Shown here: positions 8,693 to 19,108 of the stretch, piece after piece
Position numbering within the stretch: the stretch's first letter is position 1
How the letters are laid out: each line of letters starts with the position of its first letter
Assembly (NCBI RefSeq): GCF_036924525.1
Contig: NZ_JAZHRU010000001.1
Span: forward strand, 3,191,001 to 3,255,000
Length of the DNA stretch: 64,000 nucleotides
Direction: 5' to 3'
From: Bradyrhizobium sp. AZCC 1719
GTDB lineage: Bacteria; Pseudomonadota; Alphaproteobacteria; Rhizobiales; Xanthobacteraceae
Notes under the pieces: generated by a model
What the model saw: the letters and a program-made list of their open reading frames with translations, nothing else
Told to the model about the DNA's origin: nothing
The model's database searches: none
Position numbers and translations under genes: made by a program

Positions 8693-10054
8693 ATGATGAA
8701 CAACCGCATTTTGACGATTTGTGCCGCCATTGCCGCTGGCGTGGCGGGAACTTCGCTCGCCCATGCGCAGAGCTATCCGCAGACCCCCGGCCAGGTCTAT
8801 TCGACAGCCCCGGGACCGTACGTGCCCGGTGGCTATGCGGTTGACGAACGCCGTCCCGGCGAACCTGATTTCGACGCACTGGAAGACGACGAGGCGCCGA
8901 ACGCGCCGAGTTCGGCGGCGTTGCCGCCGCCCGGCCCGGTGCTGTCGCCCAGCGATCCTCGCTATGGCCGCCCGGCCGCTGCCCCGGTCTATTCGGACCG
9001 CGGCGCCCCGGTGCCCACGGGCCCGATCCTATCTCCGGACGACCCGCGCTATGGCCGGCCGGCCGCCGGCCCGGCCTATTCGGACCGTGGCGCCGCGACG
9101 CCGACCGGCCCGATCCTTTCGCCCGACGATCCGCGTTACGGCCGCCCCGCCGGTCCGCCGCCGGTCATCTATGCGGACCGTCCGCCCGGTTCGCAGCCGC
9201 AGGTCTATTCGGATCGCGGCGATAGCCGCATTCCCGGCGCCGGCATCGTCTATCCGAACGACGACCGCGCCGGTCTGCGCCCGCCGGGGGCCATCAGCGC
9301 CGCACCGGCGGCCGCGCCCGCCGCCACGGGCGCGCTCCCGCAGTCGCAGCAACCCGCCGTTGGAGCTGACGGCAAGCCGGTGCAACTCGCCGCGCTGCCG
9401 CCGGAAGAGCAGCCGGAGGTGGGCCCTGCGCAGCTTCCGCCGCATCTGCGCCGCCAGGAAGTGGCGTTCACGACCAAGGAGCCCGCGGGCACCATCGTCG
9501 TCGATACCGCCAATACCCACCTCTACTACGTGCTCGGAGGCGGACGTGCGATCCGCTACGGTGTCCGCGTCGGCCGCGACGGCTTCACCTGGAACGGCGT
9601 GCAGAAGATCAGCCGCAAGGCCGAGTGGCCGGACTGGCATCCGCCGACCGAGATGATCGAGCGCCAGCCCTATCTGCCGCGCTTCATGGCCGGCGGCCCC
9701 GGCAATCCGCTCGGCGCACGTGCAATGTATCTGGGTTCGACCATCTACCGCATCCACGGCACCAACCAGCCATCGACGATCGGCAAGTTCGTGTCCTCGG
9801 GCTGCATCGGCATGCTGAACGAGGACGTCTCCGACCTGTTCGAGCGCGCCAAGGTCGGTACCCGCGTGGTGGTGATGCCCGGCAGCCCCCCGCCCGCCAA
9901 TACTGCAAGCGCGTCAGCCGCACCGCCGCCCGCCGCTGGCGGCCAGGCTGCCGCAGCAGCAGCCCCCCGACCGGCACAGGCCCAACTGGCGCCCGCTTCC
10001 GGTGCGCAGCCGGCGGTGGTGCCGCCGCTGCCCGCGCCGGTCACGATTCGGTAA
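8693..10054 (+). CDS. L,D-transpeptidase (YkuD domain) with proline-rich repeats
   Basis: 453 residues from the ATG at 8693, which starts a clear signal peptide (MMNNRILTICAAIAAG...AHAQ). A Pro-rich linker with 29-residue repeats (GPILSPDDPRYGRPA) follows. The YkuD catalytic domain has HGTN (His about 355) and the nucleophile loop SSGCIGM (Cys about 371). These periplasmic enzymes make 3-3 crosslinks in peptidoglycan or attach proteins to it. A second Ala/Pro-rich tail ends the protein. An upstream in-frame ATG at 8627 would hide the signal peptide and is unlikely. Confidence 0.88.
   Translation: MMNNRILTICAAIAAGVAGTSLAHAQSYPQTPGQVYSTAPGPYVPGGYAVDERRPGEPDFDALEDDEAPNAPSSAALPPPGPVLSPSDPRYGRPAAAPVYSDRGAPVPTGPILSPDDPRYGRPAAGPAYSDRGAATPTGPILSPDDPRYGRPAGPPPVIYADRPPGSQPQVYSDRGDSRIPGAGIVYPNDDRAGLRPPGAISAAPAAAPAATGALPQSQQPAVGADGKPVQLAALPPEEQPEVGPAQLPPHLRRQEVAFTTKEPAGTIVVDTANTHLYYVLGGGRAIRYGVRVGRDGFTWNGVQKISRKAEWPDWHPPTEMIERQPYLPRFMAGGPGNPLGARAMYLGSTIYRIHGTNQPSTIGKFVSSGCIGMLNEDVSDLFERAKVGTRVVVMPGSPPPANTASASAAPPPAAGGQAAAAAAPRPAQAQLAPASGAQPAVVPPLPAPVTIR
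8933..9160 (+). repeat. 87-bp tandem coding repeats in the L,D-transpeptidase linker
   Basis: Units at 8933-9019 and 9020-9106, with a third partial unit from 9107. Each encodes about GP(I/V)LSP(D/S)DPRYGRPA plus a YSDRGA segment. Confidence 0.85.
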
Positions 10055-10080
10055 GAGTCTCAGTCACAACGATGTTGCGA

Positions 10081-10105
10081 AGGCGCGCCGATGGCGCGCC
10101 TTTTT
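10081..10105 (+). terminator. Intrinsic terminator after the L,D-transpeptidase gene
   Basis: AGGCGCGCC (10081-10089), loop GAT, GGCGCGCCT (10093-10101), then a run of T. A 9-bp GC-rich stem 26 bp past the stop codon. Confidence 0.85.
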
Positions 10106-10246
10106 CGTTGTCGATCCGCGCACGCTGCGGCTTGGCCTTTGCGGAACAAGTCCGGATGGGCTTCAGCCACGTTCGCGCGCTTGAATTCACATTTCCTTCG
10201 ACTACCTGCCGCCCAGAATTGTGGGGCAGCAGCAGGAGGATTCGGC

Positions 10247-11200
10247 ATGCGGATTTTTGTTGCAGGCGCCACTGGCGCTGTGGGCCGTCCACTCGTTGCC
10301 GCGCTGATCGCGGCAGGTCATTCCGTCGTTGGCACGACGCGAACGGCGGCGAAGGCCGAGATCATCAGACGGATGGGCGCGGAACCTGTGATCGCCGATG
10401 GGCTCGACGCGCCGGCCATTCGCGCCGCAGTGCTTGCAGCGAAGCCGGATGTCATCATCGATGAGATGACCGATCTCGCCGGGGTCACGGATCTCCGGCA
10501 TTTCGATCGTGCGTTCGCCAGTACCAATCGATTGCGCACGCAGGGCACCGATTTCCTGTTGGCAGCCGCACGCGAGGCCGGCGTCAAGCGCTTCATCGCC
10601 CAGAGCTTCTGCGGCTGGACCTACGAACCGATCAAGGCCGAGGCCGATCCGCTCGATCTCGATCCGCCGGAGGAACTGCGCCGCACGCTGGACGCGATTC
10701 AATATCTGGAGGACGCCGTCACCAGCTCGGCGAATCTCGAAGGGATCGTCTTGCGATATGGATCGTTCTACGGTCCCGACACCGGCATGCTCTCACGCGC
10801 GATGATCGAACAGGTGCGCCGCCGCTACGTGCCGCTGATCGGCGGCGGTGGCGGACGGTGGTCGTTCATCCACGTCGAGGACGCGGCGTCCGCGACCGTT
10901 GCTGCCATCGAGCGCGGCAAGCCAGGCGAGATCTACAACATCGTCGACGATGAACCGGCGCCGGTCAGCGAATGGCTTCCTGCGCTTGCCACGCTGGTCG
11001 GAGCCAAGCCACCCATTCGCGTGCCGGCCTGGCTTGGCCGGTTGTTTGCCGGCGAGCACCTCGTTTCGATGATGACCGAGGTGCGGGCAGGCTCGAACGT
11101 CAAGGCCAGGCGGGAGCTGGGCTGGCAGCCGGCACGTCCGTCGTGGCGTCAGGGATTTGCAGAGGTCGCCAGCGGCGCAACCGCGCAGCACGCAGCGTGA
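10247..11200 (+). CDS. NAD-dependent epimerase/dehydratase (extended SDR)
   Basis: 317 residues from the ATG at 10247, preceded by AGGAGG. The glycine motif GATGAVGRP (residues 7-15) binds NAD(P). A YG(S/T)FYGPDTG segment and the distal GEIYNIVDDEP motif are typical of NAD-dependent sugar or nucleotide-sugar epimerases. The usual YxxxK catalytic pair is not obvious at its normal place, where the sequence reads SFCGWTYEP, so the exact reaction is uncertain. It stands alone, after the transpeptidase terminator. Confidence 0.75.
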   Translation: MRIFVAGATGAVGRPLVAALIAAGHSVVGTTRTAAKAEIIRRMGAEPVIADGLDAPAIRAAVLAAKPDVIIDEMTDLAGVTDLRHFDRAFASTNRLRTQGTDFLLAAAREAGVKRFIAQSFCGWTYEPIKAEADPLDLDPPEELRRTLDAIQYLEDAVTSSANLEGIVLRYGSFYGPDTGMLSRAMIEQVRRRYVPLIGGGGGRWSFIHVEDAASATVAAIERGKPGEIYNIVDDEPAPVSEWLPALATLVGAKPPIRVPAWLGRLFAGEHLVSMMTEVRAGSNVKARRELGWQPARPSWRQGFAEVASGATAQHAA

Positions 11201-11271
11201 GTTTTGGCTCATAAATCTGCGACATACGGCAGCACGCTAACCGGCGCTCACGAAGAGCGCCGGCCGCGCGG

Positions 11272-12021
11272 TCAGACCTGGGCCCAGCCACCATCGACGC
11301 ACAATTCGGTGCCTGTCACGTAGGCCGAGTCATCAGAGGCGAGAAACAGGACAGCTCTTGCGATCTCATCAACGGTGCCGCTCCGGTGCATTGGAATTTG
11401 GGCGTGCACCTGGGTCTTCGTCTGTTCGATCATCTCCTCGCTCATTCCACCCTTACGCGCGAGATCCGTGTCGATGTAGCCGGGCGCCATGGCATTCACC
11501 CGAATCCCCTTCTCGCTCAGTTCCGCGGTGAGCGATCGTGCCAGCGAGCGAATGGCCGCCTTAGTTGCCGAATAGACGCTGACGTAGGGACGACCCTGTG
11601 CACTCAGGGTCGAGGTATTCAGGATCACCGAGCCGCCAGAAGTCATGAGCGGCAGCAGTTTCTGCACCGTAAAGTAAGTGCCCTTGAAATTGGTACCGAC
11701 AGTAAAATCAAACTCTTCTTCCGACATGTATTCAAACATGTTCGGCCGCGCCCCGCCGGCGTTCGCAAAGATGATATCGACGCGACCATGCTTTTTCTCG
11801 ACATGTTCACGAAGCGCGTCGACGTCTGCCATCTTGGCAATATCGCTGCGGACGGCGTCAGCGCCGTTTCCGATGCTTTGCGCTGCTGCATCGAGCGCCG
11901 CCTGATCGCGACCGGTGATGACGACCTTTGCGCCTTCGTCTGCGAACAGCCTGGCTGTCGCCAGTCCCATGCCCGCGCTGCCGCCGGTGATGACAGCGAC
12001 TTTTCCGTCCAATTTGCCCAT
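11272..12021 (-). CDS. Short-chain dehydrogenase/reductase
   Basis: 249 residues from the ATG at 12021 (GGAGACG upstream). Classical SDR features are present: a TGGSAGMG nucleotide loop near residue 12, NAGG, the catalytic Ser in NTSTLS, and YSATK. The C-terminus reaches the usual FLASDDSAYVTGTELCVDGG. It is divergent from a TetR regulator gene 74 bp away, a common arrangement in which the regulator represses the reductase in the absence of a small-molecule substrate. The substrate is unknown. Confidence 0.88.
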   Translation of the reverse strand: MGKLDGKVAVITGGSAGMGLATARLFADEGAKVVITGRDQAALDAAAQSIGNGADAVRSDIAKMADVDALREHVEKKHGRVDIIFANAGGARPNMFEYMSEEEFDFTVGTNFKGTYFTVQKLLPLMTSGGSVILNTSTLSAQGRPYVSVYSATKAAIRSLARSLTAELSEKGIRVNAMAPGYIDTDLARKGGMSEEMIEQTKTQVHAQIPMHRSGTVDEIARAVLFLASDDSAYVTGTELCVDGGWAQV

Positions 12022-12095
12022 ATTCGTCTCCAATTCGTCTCTGAACGACCCCGTGAACCGCATTATTGCTGGAGCGGCGGGGACAGAAGTCATAT

Positions 12096-12773
12096 ATGAA
12101 GCATCATTCAGATTTGGATTCGCTTATGGGAAACGGCTCGCTGCCAGCGCTAACCCCCCGGAAATCACCGCGTCAGGGCCGGTCGATCGCCACCGTAGAC
12201 GCCATTTTCGAGGCGACTATTCAGGTTTTGCTGGGCGACGGTCTGATGCGTCTGACCACCACGCGCGTGGCACATCGTGCAGGCGTTTCCGTAGGAACGC
12301 TGTACCAGTATTTCCCGAACAAGCAGGCCTTGCTCTTCGCGGTGCTGGAGCGACATCTCGCGATGCTGGCAGAGGCCATAGAGAAAGCGTGTGACGAGAA
12401 CCACGGCGCCACGAAAGAGATGATCGCCGAGATCGTGGTGAAGGCCTATCTTCAGGCGAAGATGGCGCAAGCCGAGGTCTCCCCCTCACTCTATCGCATC
12501 GCCATGGAACTCGACGCCCGCGAGTTGATGGAGTTGGCAACTCGGCGGAGTGCAAAGGCGATCGAGGCGATGCTGTCCACCAGCGATGGCCGGTTTGCCG
12601 ATCCGAGCTTGCTCGCCCAAACCCTGACCGCGGCGCTGTACGGAACGGTCCCGGCCTTCTGCCACCGGGTTCTGAGTGTCGCTGACGGTGCCGAGGCCGA
12701 ACGGCAGCTCACGATTATGTTTCGCTCTTATCTCGTCGCGCAGCAGAGCGGCATAGCGGAAGCCAAGTGTTAG
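12096..12773 (+). CDS. TetR-family transcriptional regulator
   Basis: 225 residues from the ATG at 12096; a second ATG at 12126 is also possible. The N-terminal DNA-binding domain shows TTTRVAHRAGVSVGTLYQYF, the standard TetR helix-turn-helix. The C-terminal helical ligand domain is variable. It likely controls the divergent SDR gene and itself. The stop codon falls within the first bases of a duplicated piece of the hydroxyacid dehydrogenase gene, so its 3' boundary coincides with a rearrangement junction. Confidence 0.88.
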   Translation: MKHHSDLDSLMGNGSLPALTPRKSPRQGRSIATVDAIFEATIQVLLGDGLMRLTTTRVAHRAGVSVGTLYQYFPNKQALLFAVLERHLAMLAEAIEKACDENHGATKEMIAEIVVKAYLQAKMAQAEVSPSLYRIAMELDARELMELATRRSAKAIEAMLSTSDGRFADPSLLAQTLTAALYGTVPAFCHRVLSVADGAEAERQLTIMFRSYLVAQQSGIAEAKC

Positions 12774-12961
12774 GCCAGCCGCTGCTTCGGCTCGCCCTTG
12801 AACCAGGCGTCGATGCCCTCGACCATCTGCTGATAGTGGTTTCGAAAGCTGTCCTCGGTGACGTAGCCGAGATGCAGCGTCGGCACCATGTTATCGAGCT
12901 TGCGGAAGGGATGCTCGACCGGCAGCGGCTCGACCGAGAACACTTCGATCTCGCCGCCTGC
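12772..12961 (-). pseudogene. Duplicated 3' fragment of the D-2-hydroxyacid dehydrogenase gene
   Basis: About 190 bp nearly identical to 13013-13202, the last ~63 codons of the intact dehydrogenase gene, at a constant offset of 241 bp and in the same orientation. I count roughly eight substitutions, several clustered at the 12950s end where similarity stops. It has no start codon and no upstream remainder, so it is a C-terminal remnant. Confidence 0.85.
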
Positions 12962-13010
12962 TACTTTGCATGGGGTTGTTTTCGATGTTTTGGTTGGGAG
13001 CGAGCCATTC

Positions 13011-13970
13011 TCAGGCCAGCCGCTGCTTCGGCTCGCCCTTGAACCAGGCGTCGATGCCCTCGACCATCTGCTGATAGTGGTTTCGAAAACTGTCCTCGGT
13101 GACGTAGCCGAGATGCGGCGTCAGCACCATGTTATCGAGCTTGCGGAAGGGATGGTCGACCGGCAGCGGCTCGACCGAGAACACGTCGATGCCGGCGCCT
13201 GCGATCTTCCTTTGCGTCAGCGCTTCCAGGAGCGCGCCTTCGTCGACGATCGGCCCGCGCGCGGTGTTGACGAGATAGGCGGTCGGTTTCATCCGCGCGA
13301 GGTCATCGCGCCCCACCAGCCCGCGCGTGCGCTGGCTCAGCACCACATGGATGGTGACGATGTCGGCGGTCGAGAACAGCTCTTCCTTGCTCACGTAAGT
13401 GACGCCGACCTCCTTGCACTTTTCCGGCGTCAGGTTCTGGCTCCACGCGATCACGTTCATGCCGAAGGCTTGCGCCAGCTTCGATACTTTGGTGCCGAGC
13501 TTGCCGAGGCCGATCACCCCGAGCGTGCGGCCCTCGATTTCCATGCCGACATGTGCCTGCAATGGCTCGCCGGCATGCATGCGGGCATTTTCGCGGCCGA
13601 TATTGCGGGTCAGCTCCAGGATCAGACCCATGGTCAGCGGCGCCGTCGGGTCGCGGCCCCATTGGGTGCCGCACAGCACCACCTTGTGGTCCTTGGCGGC
13701 CTCCATATCGATGGCGGCATTGCGCAGGCCCGAGGTGATCAGGAGTTTTAGATTGGGCAGACCTGCAAACATGGTGCGCGGGAACGGGGTGCGCTCGCGC
13801 ATCGCACAGATGATCTCGAAATCCTTGAGCGCGGCGGCCGCGGCTTCGGCCGTAGCAAACGGTTGGTTGAACACCGTGACGTCGACGCGGTCGGTGACCT
13901 TGGACCAGTCGGCGACCTTAAGCGCCACATTGAGATAGTCGTCGAGGATTGCACAGCGCAGCCGCGTCAT
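13011..13970 (-). CDS. D-isomer specific 2-hydroxyacid dehydrogenase
   Basis: 319 residues. The NAD-binding GLGKLG lies near residue 155. The catalytic residues are visible as the Arg of NTARGPIVDE, the Glu of the VEPL segment, and the His of TPHLGYV. These enzymes reduce 2-keto acids to D-2-hydroxyacids or the reverse, acting on substrates such as glyoxylate, hydroxypyruvate or phosphoglycerate. The N-terminus is short and lacks an ACT domain, which argues against serine-pathway SerA. Its 3' end is duplicated downstream. Confidence 0.88.
   Translation of the reverse strand: MTRLRCAILDDYLNVALKVADWSKVTDRVDVTVFNQPFATAEAAAAALKDFEIICAMRERTPFPRTMFAGLPNLKLLITSGLRNAAIDMEAAKDHKVVLCGTQWGRDPTAPLTMGLILELTRNIGRENARMHAGEPLQAHVGMEIEGRTLGVIGLGKLGTKVSKLAQAFGMNVIAWSQNLTPEKCKEVGVTYVSKEELFSTADIVTIHVVLSQRTRGLVGRDDLARMKPTAYLVNTARGPIVDEGALLEALTQRKIAGAGIDVFSVEPLPVDHPFRKLDNMVLTPHLGYVTEDSFRNHYQQMVEGIDAWFKGEPKQRLA
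13013..13202. repeat. Intact partner of the 190-bp direct repeat
   Basis: Direct repeat of 12772-12961 at an offset of 241 bp; here it lies within the functional dehydrogenase gene. The 51 bp between the copies (12962-13012) has no recognisable feature. Confidence 0.85.
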
Positions 13971-14067
13971 TTGAGAGGTCCGTTGATGGCGAGGATGACG
14001 GCGGGAAACGCCGTCGGAAAGGTCGCCATGGTTGCGCGCAATCGGTAGCGGCGCAAGCGGACTAAAC

Positions 14068-14100
14068 GCAGGGCAGGCTCAAATGCAGGGCAGGCTCAAA
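14068..14100. repeat. Two-copy 17-bp tandem repeat
   Basis: GCAGGGCAGGCTCAAAT at 14068-14084 is followed by a near copy at 14085-14100, just past the end of the small gene 14113-14307. Confidence 0.8.
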
Positions 14101-14112
14101 ACCCAGGAAATC

Positions 14113-14307
14113 TCAGTTCGATTGGCCGGGATGCTTGGCGCGCCAGGCCGGTCCCGGGCCGCGCATATAGTATAGTTCCGGGCGGTAGGGGTTGAACGCC
14201 TTGGCCACGAACTGGCGCCAGAAAGCGCGGAGCTCTGCCAACGGTTTTGCCAGTCCGGCACTTGCATGAGCCGGGGCGGAAAGGGATGCCGAACCGATCG
14301 TAGCCAT
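14113..14307 (-). CDS. Small hypothetical protein
   Basis: 64 residues from the ATG at 14307; an upstream in-frame ATG at 14328 is possible. It is basic and aromatic-rich (FNPYRPELYYMRGPGPAWR) with no signal peptide or membrane span that I can defend. I do not recognise a family. The codon use is plausible and there is room between the dehydrogenase gene and ettA, but evidence for expression is only positional. Confidence 0.45.
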   Translation of the reverse strand: MATIGSASLSAPAHASAGLAKPLAELRAFWRQFVAKAFNPYRPELYYMRGPGPAWRAKHPGQSN

Positions 14308-14536
14308 GACGCGGGCCCTTGTTTTCAAGACGCCTTTTCGGCGCTGAAAACGAGTTTTCGCCTGATTTATTAAAAGATAGTTTCAATTGTCGGGATCTCG
14401 GCGGAGATGGTGACCATCCCGTATTGATCCGTGGTGAACGGATGGAAAACGCCCCGCCGCGGTTGCCCTTTGGGGGCCGCGCCGCTACATCAGCGGCAGC
14501 AAATTTCCGTAAAATCCAACGATTCCAAGGATCGCG

Positions 14537-16186
<1,650 letters not shown>

Positions 16187-16312
16187 GCCAATCGGGCATT
16201 TGCGTGATCGGGGCCGCGCATGTGCTGCGGCCAGTTGTCGCTTCACACGGCGGTGACAGTGCGTAGATATAGGCGTTGTTCCGCAATTCCAATCCTGAGC
16301 GAGCCATCCCTG

Positions 16313-16903
16313 ATGTCCCTTACCCCCGAAACACCGTTGCCGCCTAAAGGTAAGGGGAAGGCATTGCGCCCCGTTCCGATGTTGATCTTCGGCTCCCGCT
16401 GGCTGCAATTGCCGCTTTACGTCGGCCTGATCGTTGCGCAAGGCGTCTATGTCGTGCTGTTTCTGAAGGAGCTGTGGCATCTCTTTGCTCACGCCTTCGA
16501 TTTCAGCGAGCAGCAGATCATGCTGGCGGTGTTGGGCCTGATCGACGTCGTCATGATCTCGAACCTGCTGGTGATGGTGATCGTCGGCGGTTACGAAACC
16601 TTCGTCTCCCGTCTCAACCTGCAGGGTCATCCCGACGAGCCGGAATGGCTCAGCCACGTCAACGCCAGCGTGCTCAAGATCAAGCTGGCGATGGCGATCA
16701 TCGGCATCTCCTCGATCCATCTGTTGCGCACGTTCATCGAGGCTGGTGCACTGGCGTCGGGAAAAAGCGTCTACACCGAAACCGGCGTCATGTGGCAGAC
16801 CATCATTCACACGGTCTTCATTCTGTCGGCCATCGGCATTGCCTATGTCGACCGTGTCTCGAACATGGCTATCGACGAAGCAAAGCGCGCCACTTCGCAT
16901 TGA
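16313..16903 (+). CDS. YqhA/UPF0114-family inner-membrane protein
   Basis: 196 residues from the ATG at 16313, with about four transmembrane helices. Family landmarks are [12 protein letters not shown], the GYETFVSRL loop, and [10 protein letters not shown] followed by [17 protein letters not shown]. Function is unknown for this family. Its TGA overlaps the ATG of the following lytic transglycosylase gene (TGATG), so the two are probably translationally coupled. Confidence 0.85.
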   Translation: MSLTPETPLPPKGKGKALRPVPMLIFGSRWLQLPLYVGLIVAQGVYVVLFLKELWHLFAHAFDFSEQQIMLAVLGLIDVVMISNLLVMVIVGGYETFVSRLNLQGHPDEPEWLSHVNASVLKIKLAMAIIGISSIHLLRTFIEAGALASGKSVYTETGVMWQTIIHTVFILSAIGIAYVDRVSNMAIDEAKRATSH

Positions 16904-18171
16904 TGGGCGGTCTGTCGATCATCGGATTTTCAGCTTTGCGAACGAGGGCGGCTGCCGCAGTTCTGATAGTGACTGCGGTGACTCTCGGCGCGTCGCAACC
17001 GGCGTTCTCCGCCGACGCCGCCTTCACCCAGTTCATCGCCTCGCTATGGCCGGAGGCGCAGGCAGCCGGCGTATCGCGCGCGACGTTCGATCGCGAGACG
17101 CAGGGACTGGAGCCCGACTACAAACTGCCCGATCTGTTGCTGCCCGGCCGACCCCCCACCGGCGCGCCGGCGCAAGCCGAGTTCGTGCAGGTGCCGGCCG
17201 ATTATCTGAAGGAAGCTTCCATCGCGCGGCTGGCCGCCGAGGGACAGAAGCTGATGCAGAAGCATCGCGCTGCGCTCACCGAAATCGAAAGGCGCTTCGG
17301 CGTTCCCGCAAGCATCGTGCTCGCGATCTGGGGCCGCGAGACCGACTACGGCCGCTACCGGCTGCCTTACGATACGCTCCGCGTGGTCGCGACGCAGGCC
17401 TATGTCGGCCGCCGCAAGGACCAGTACCGCACCGAATTCATCCAGGCACTGAAGCTGCTCGGCGAGGGCGCCGTGGCGCGCAAGGATTTTCGTTCGTCCT
17501 GGGCCGGCGCCACCGGCTACACGCAATTTCTACCCTCCGAATATTACAATCACGGTGTCGATCTCGACGGCGACGGCCGGATCGACATCTGGCACTCGGT
17601 GCCGGACGCGCTGGCCTCCGCCGCGCGGCAGCTCGTTAACAAGGGCTGGCAGCCGGGCGTGCGCTGGGCCTATGAGGTCAAGGCGCCCGCCAATGTCGAT
17701 TGCACCATGGGCGTGCCCGAGGTGACCAAGCCGATCGCCGAGTGGCTGCGTGCCGGCTTTGTGCCGGTGCGCGGACAAAAGCTGAGTGCGGCCGAACAGG
17801 CGCAGCCGGCCTCGCTATTGCAGGTGGAGGGCATCTACGGCCCGTCGTTCCTCACGACGAAGAACTATTTCGTCATCAAGGAATACAATTTCTCCGATCT
17901 GTATGTGCTGTTCGTCGGCCATGTCGCCGACCGCATGACGAGTCCGCTGCCGTTCGCAACACCGTGGTCGGCCTCGACGCAGTTGCGCTCCGCCGATGTC
18001 GAGGCCATGCAGCGCCATCTGACGCGGATCGGTCTCTACAAGGACAAGCTGGACGGCAAGGCGGGCATGCAGACCCGCGCGGCACTCGGCGCGTATCAGA
18101 AGTCGGCTGGCCTCAAGGTCGATTGCTGGCCGAGCGAAGCGGTGCTGCGTTCGATGAGCGGGGGGCGTTGA
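16903..18171 (+). CDS. Lytic murein transglycosylase (MltB-like) with peptidoglycan-binding domain
   Basis: 422 residues from the ATG overlapping the previous stop. A signal peptide ends near AFSADAA. The catalytic domain holds the Glu of WGRETDYGRY, the general acid that cleaves MurNAc-GlcNAc bonds with 1,6-anhydro product formation. GATGYTQFLPSEYY and DGDGRIDIW are typical of the MltB group. The last ~60 residues (VEAMQRHLTRIGLYKDKLDGKAG) form a PG_binding_1 module. A paralog lies at 33962-35311. Confidence 0.9.
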   Translation: MGGLSIIGFSALRTRAAAAVLIVTAVTLGASQPAFSADAAFTQFIASLWPEAQAAGVSRATFDRETQGLEPDYKLPDLLLPGRPPTGAPAQAEFVQVPADYLKEASIARLAAEGQKLMQKHRAALTEIERRFGVPASIVLAIWGRETDYGRYRLPYDTLRVVATQAYVGRRKDQYRTEFIQALKLLGEGAVARKDFRSSWAGATGYTQFLPSEYYNHGVDLDGDGRIDIWHSVPDALASAARQLVNKGWQPGVRWAYEVKAPANVDCTMGVPEVTKPIAEWLRAGFVPVRGQKLSAAEQAQPASLLQVEGIYGPSFLTTKNYFVIKEYNFSDLYVLFVGHVADRMTSPLPFATPWSASTQLRSADVEAMQRHLTRIGLYKDKLDGKAGMQTRAALGAYQKSAGLKVDCWPSEAVLRSMSGGR

Positions 18172-18227
18172 GCAGCGTATCACTCGCGAACAGAAACGAG
18201 CGAATTCGAGGCCTCCATGACCGATCA

Positions 18228-18257
18228 AAAAGCCCGGCCGAGATGTCGGCCGGGCTT
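18228..18257 (-). terminator. Intrinsic terminator between convergent genes
   Basis: A 12-bp stem (AAGCCCGGCCGA 18230-18241, loop of 4, 18246-18257) followed on the minus strand by TTTTT. It serves the small gene 18295-18567 and may also stop readthrough from the transglycosylase gene. Confidence 0.85.
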
Positions 18258-18294
18258 GGATCAACACGCGCATCTCGCGCGCCAATCGGTCAGA

Positions 18295-18567
18295 TCAGTT
18301 GCAGACCTCGACGCGGCGATAGCGCCAGTCGTAGCCGTCCCAGAACCGCTCGCGAACCATGCGGCACGCCGGGTAGGGCGCTTCTTCCACGTACACCGGG
18401 CCGCCGTAGGCCGGGCGGCTGGAGGCGATCGCACCGCCGATGATCGCGCCGCCGAGCAAGCCGGCCGCAACGCCTGCGGCAACGCCACGCTGTGCGCTCG
18501 CGGGCGTCGAGGCAAGCGAACCGGCAATCGTTGCGACCGCGACGAAGGCAGCAAATGTCTTCTTCAT
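18295..18567 (-). CDS. Small exported glycine-zipper protein, copy A
   Basis: 90 residues with a signal peptide ending at ASAQRG. A glycine/alanine zipper follows (GVAAGVAAGLLGGAIIGGAIAS), and the C-terminus reads RERFWDGYDWRYRRVEVCN with two conserved Cys (about 68 and 89) that may pair. This short architecture is common in rhizobia and has no assigned function. The neighbouring gene 18797-19108 encodes a paralog. Confidence 0.8.
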   Translation of the reverse strand: MKKTFAAFVAVATIAGSLASTPASAQRGVAAGVAAGLLGGAIIGGAIASSRPAYGGPVYVEEAPYPACRMVRERFWDGYDWRYRRVEVCN

Positions 18568-18690
18568 GTCTTGGGCTCTCCTGGAGTGACGCCTTCGGGC
18601 GCCGGGTTTAGGGATGACTCACACGCTGTTTCGAACTGCCGCTTCGCTAAAAAAGCGCACATGGGTCAATCGAAAGTAAACGTCTCAAAC

Positions 18691-18764
18691 GGTCGCCGAA
18701 AAAAACGGTCTTTTTCGGGCCGGAAATCGCATGCACCCCGGAAAAGCACTGCTTTTCCGGGGTG
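18691..18764 (-). terminator. Palindromes after the second glycine-zipper gene
   Basis: A 15-bp near-continuous palindrome (18734-18748 with 18750-18764) is followed by a second AT-rich hairpin (18696-18718) that includes a T run on the minus strand. Together they are a plausible terminator for 18797-19108. Confidence 0.55.
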
Positions 18765-18796
18765 TTGAGCGCAAGTTTAATGAAGATGAACGGCTG

Positions 18797-19108
18797 CTAG
18801 TCGCAGACCCTGACGTTGCGGACCCGCCAGCCATAGCCATCCCAGAACCGCTGTCGCTGCCAGATGCAGGACTCGCCGTAGCCGGGATCGACGACATAGG
18901 CCGGGCCGCCATAGCCGGGCCCATAATAGCCTGGGCCGTAATAGTAGCCGTTCTGCGAAGCAATCGCGCCGCCGACAATGGCGCCGCCGATCAATCCGGC
19001 GGCGACGCCCGCCGCAACGCCGCGCTGCGCCTGGGCGGGAGCGGGAATAGCCACGGCCGAAACGGCCAACGCGGCGGCGGCACCGAGCGCCATCAATGTC
19101 TTCTTCAT
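18797..19108 (-). CDS. Small exported glycine-zipper protein, copy B
   Basis: 103 residues from the ATG at 19108. Signal peptide ending APAQAQRG, then a zipper nearly identical to that of copy A (GVAAGVAAGLIGGAIVGGAIAS), a Tyr/Gly-rich insert (YYYGPGYYGPGYGG) and the conserved ending RQRFWDGYGWRVRNVRVCD. It is a tandem paralog of 18295-18567 with its own upstream region. It is probably an envelope protein; function unknown. Confidence 0.8.
   Translation of the reverse strand: MKKTLMALGAAAALAVSAVAIPAPAQAQRGVAAGVAAGLIGGAIVGGAIASQNGYYYGPGYYGPGYGGPAYVVDPGYGESCIWQRQRFWDGYGWRVRNVRVCD

Noticed and set aside
8933..9160. Regular direct repeats as a possible CRISPR array
   Set aside because: The repeats are in frame within an L,D-transpeptidase gene, contiguous without spacers, and encode Pro-rich peptide units.
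12767..13042. Plus-strand open frames across the duplicated dehydrogenase end
   Set aside because: They are antisense copies of the same segment and repeat each other; the dehydrogenase frame explains the sequence.
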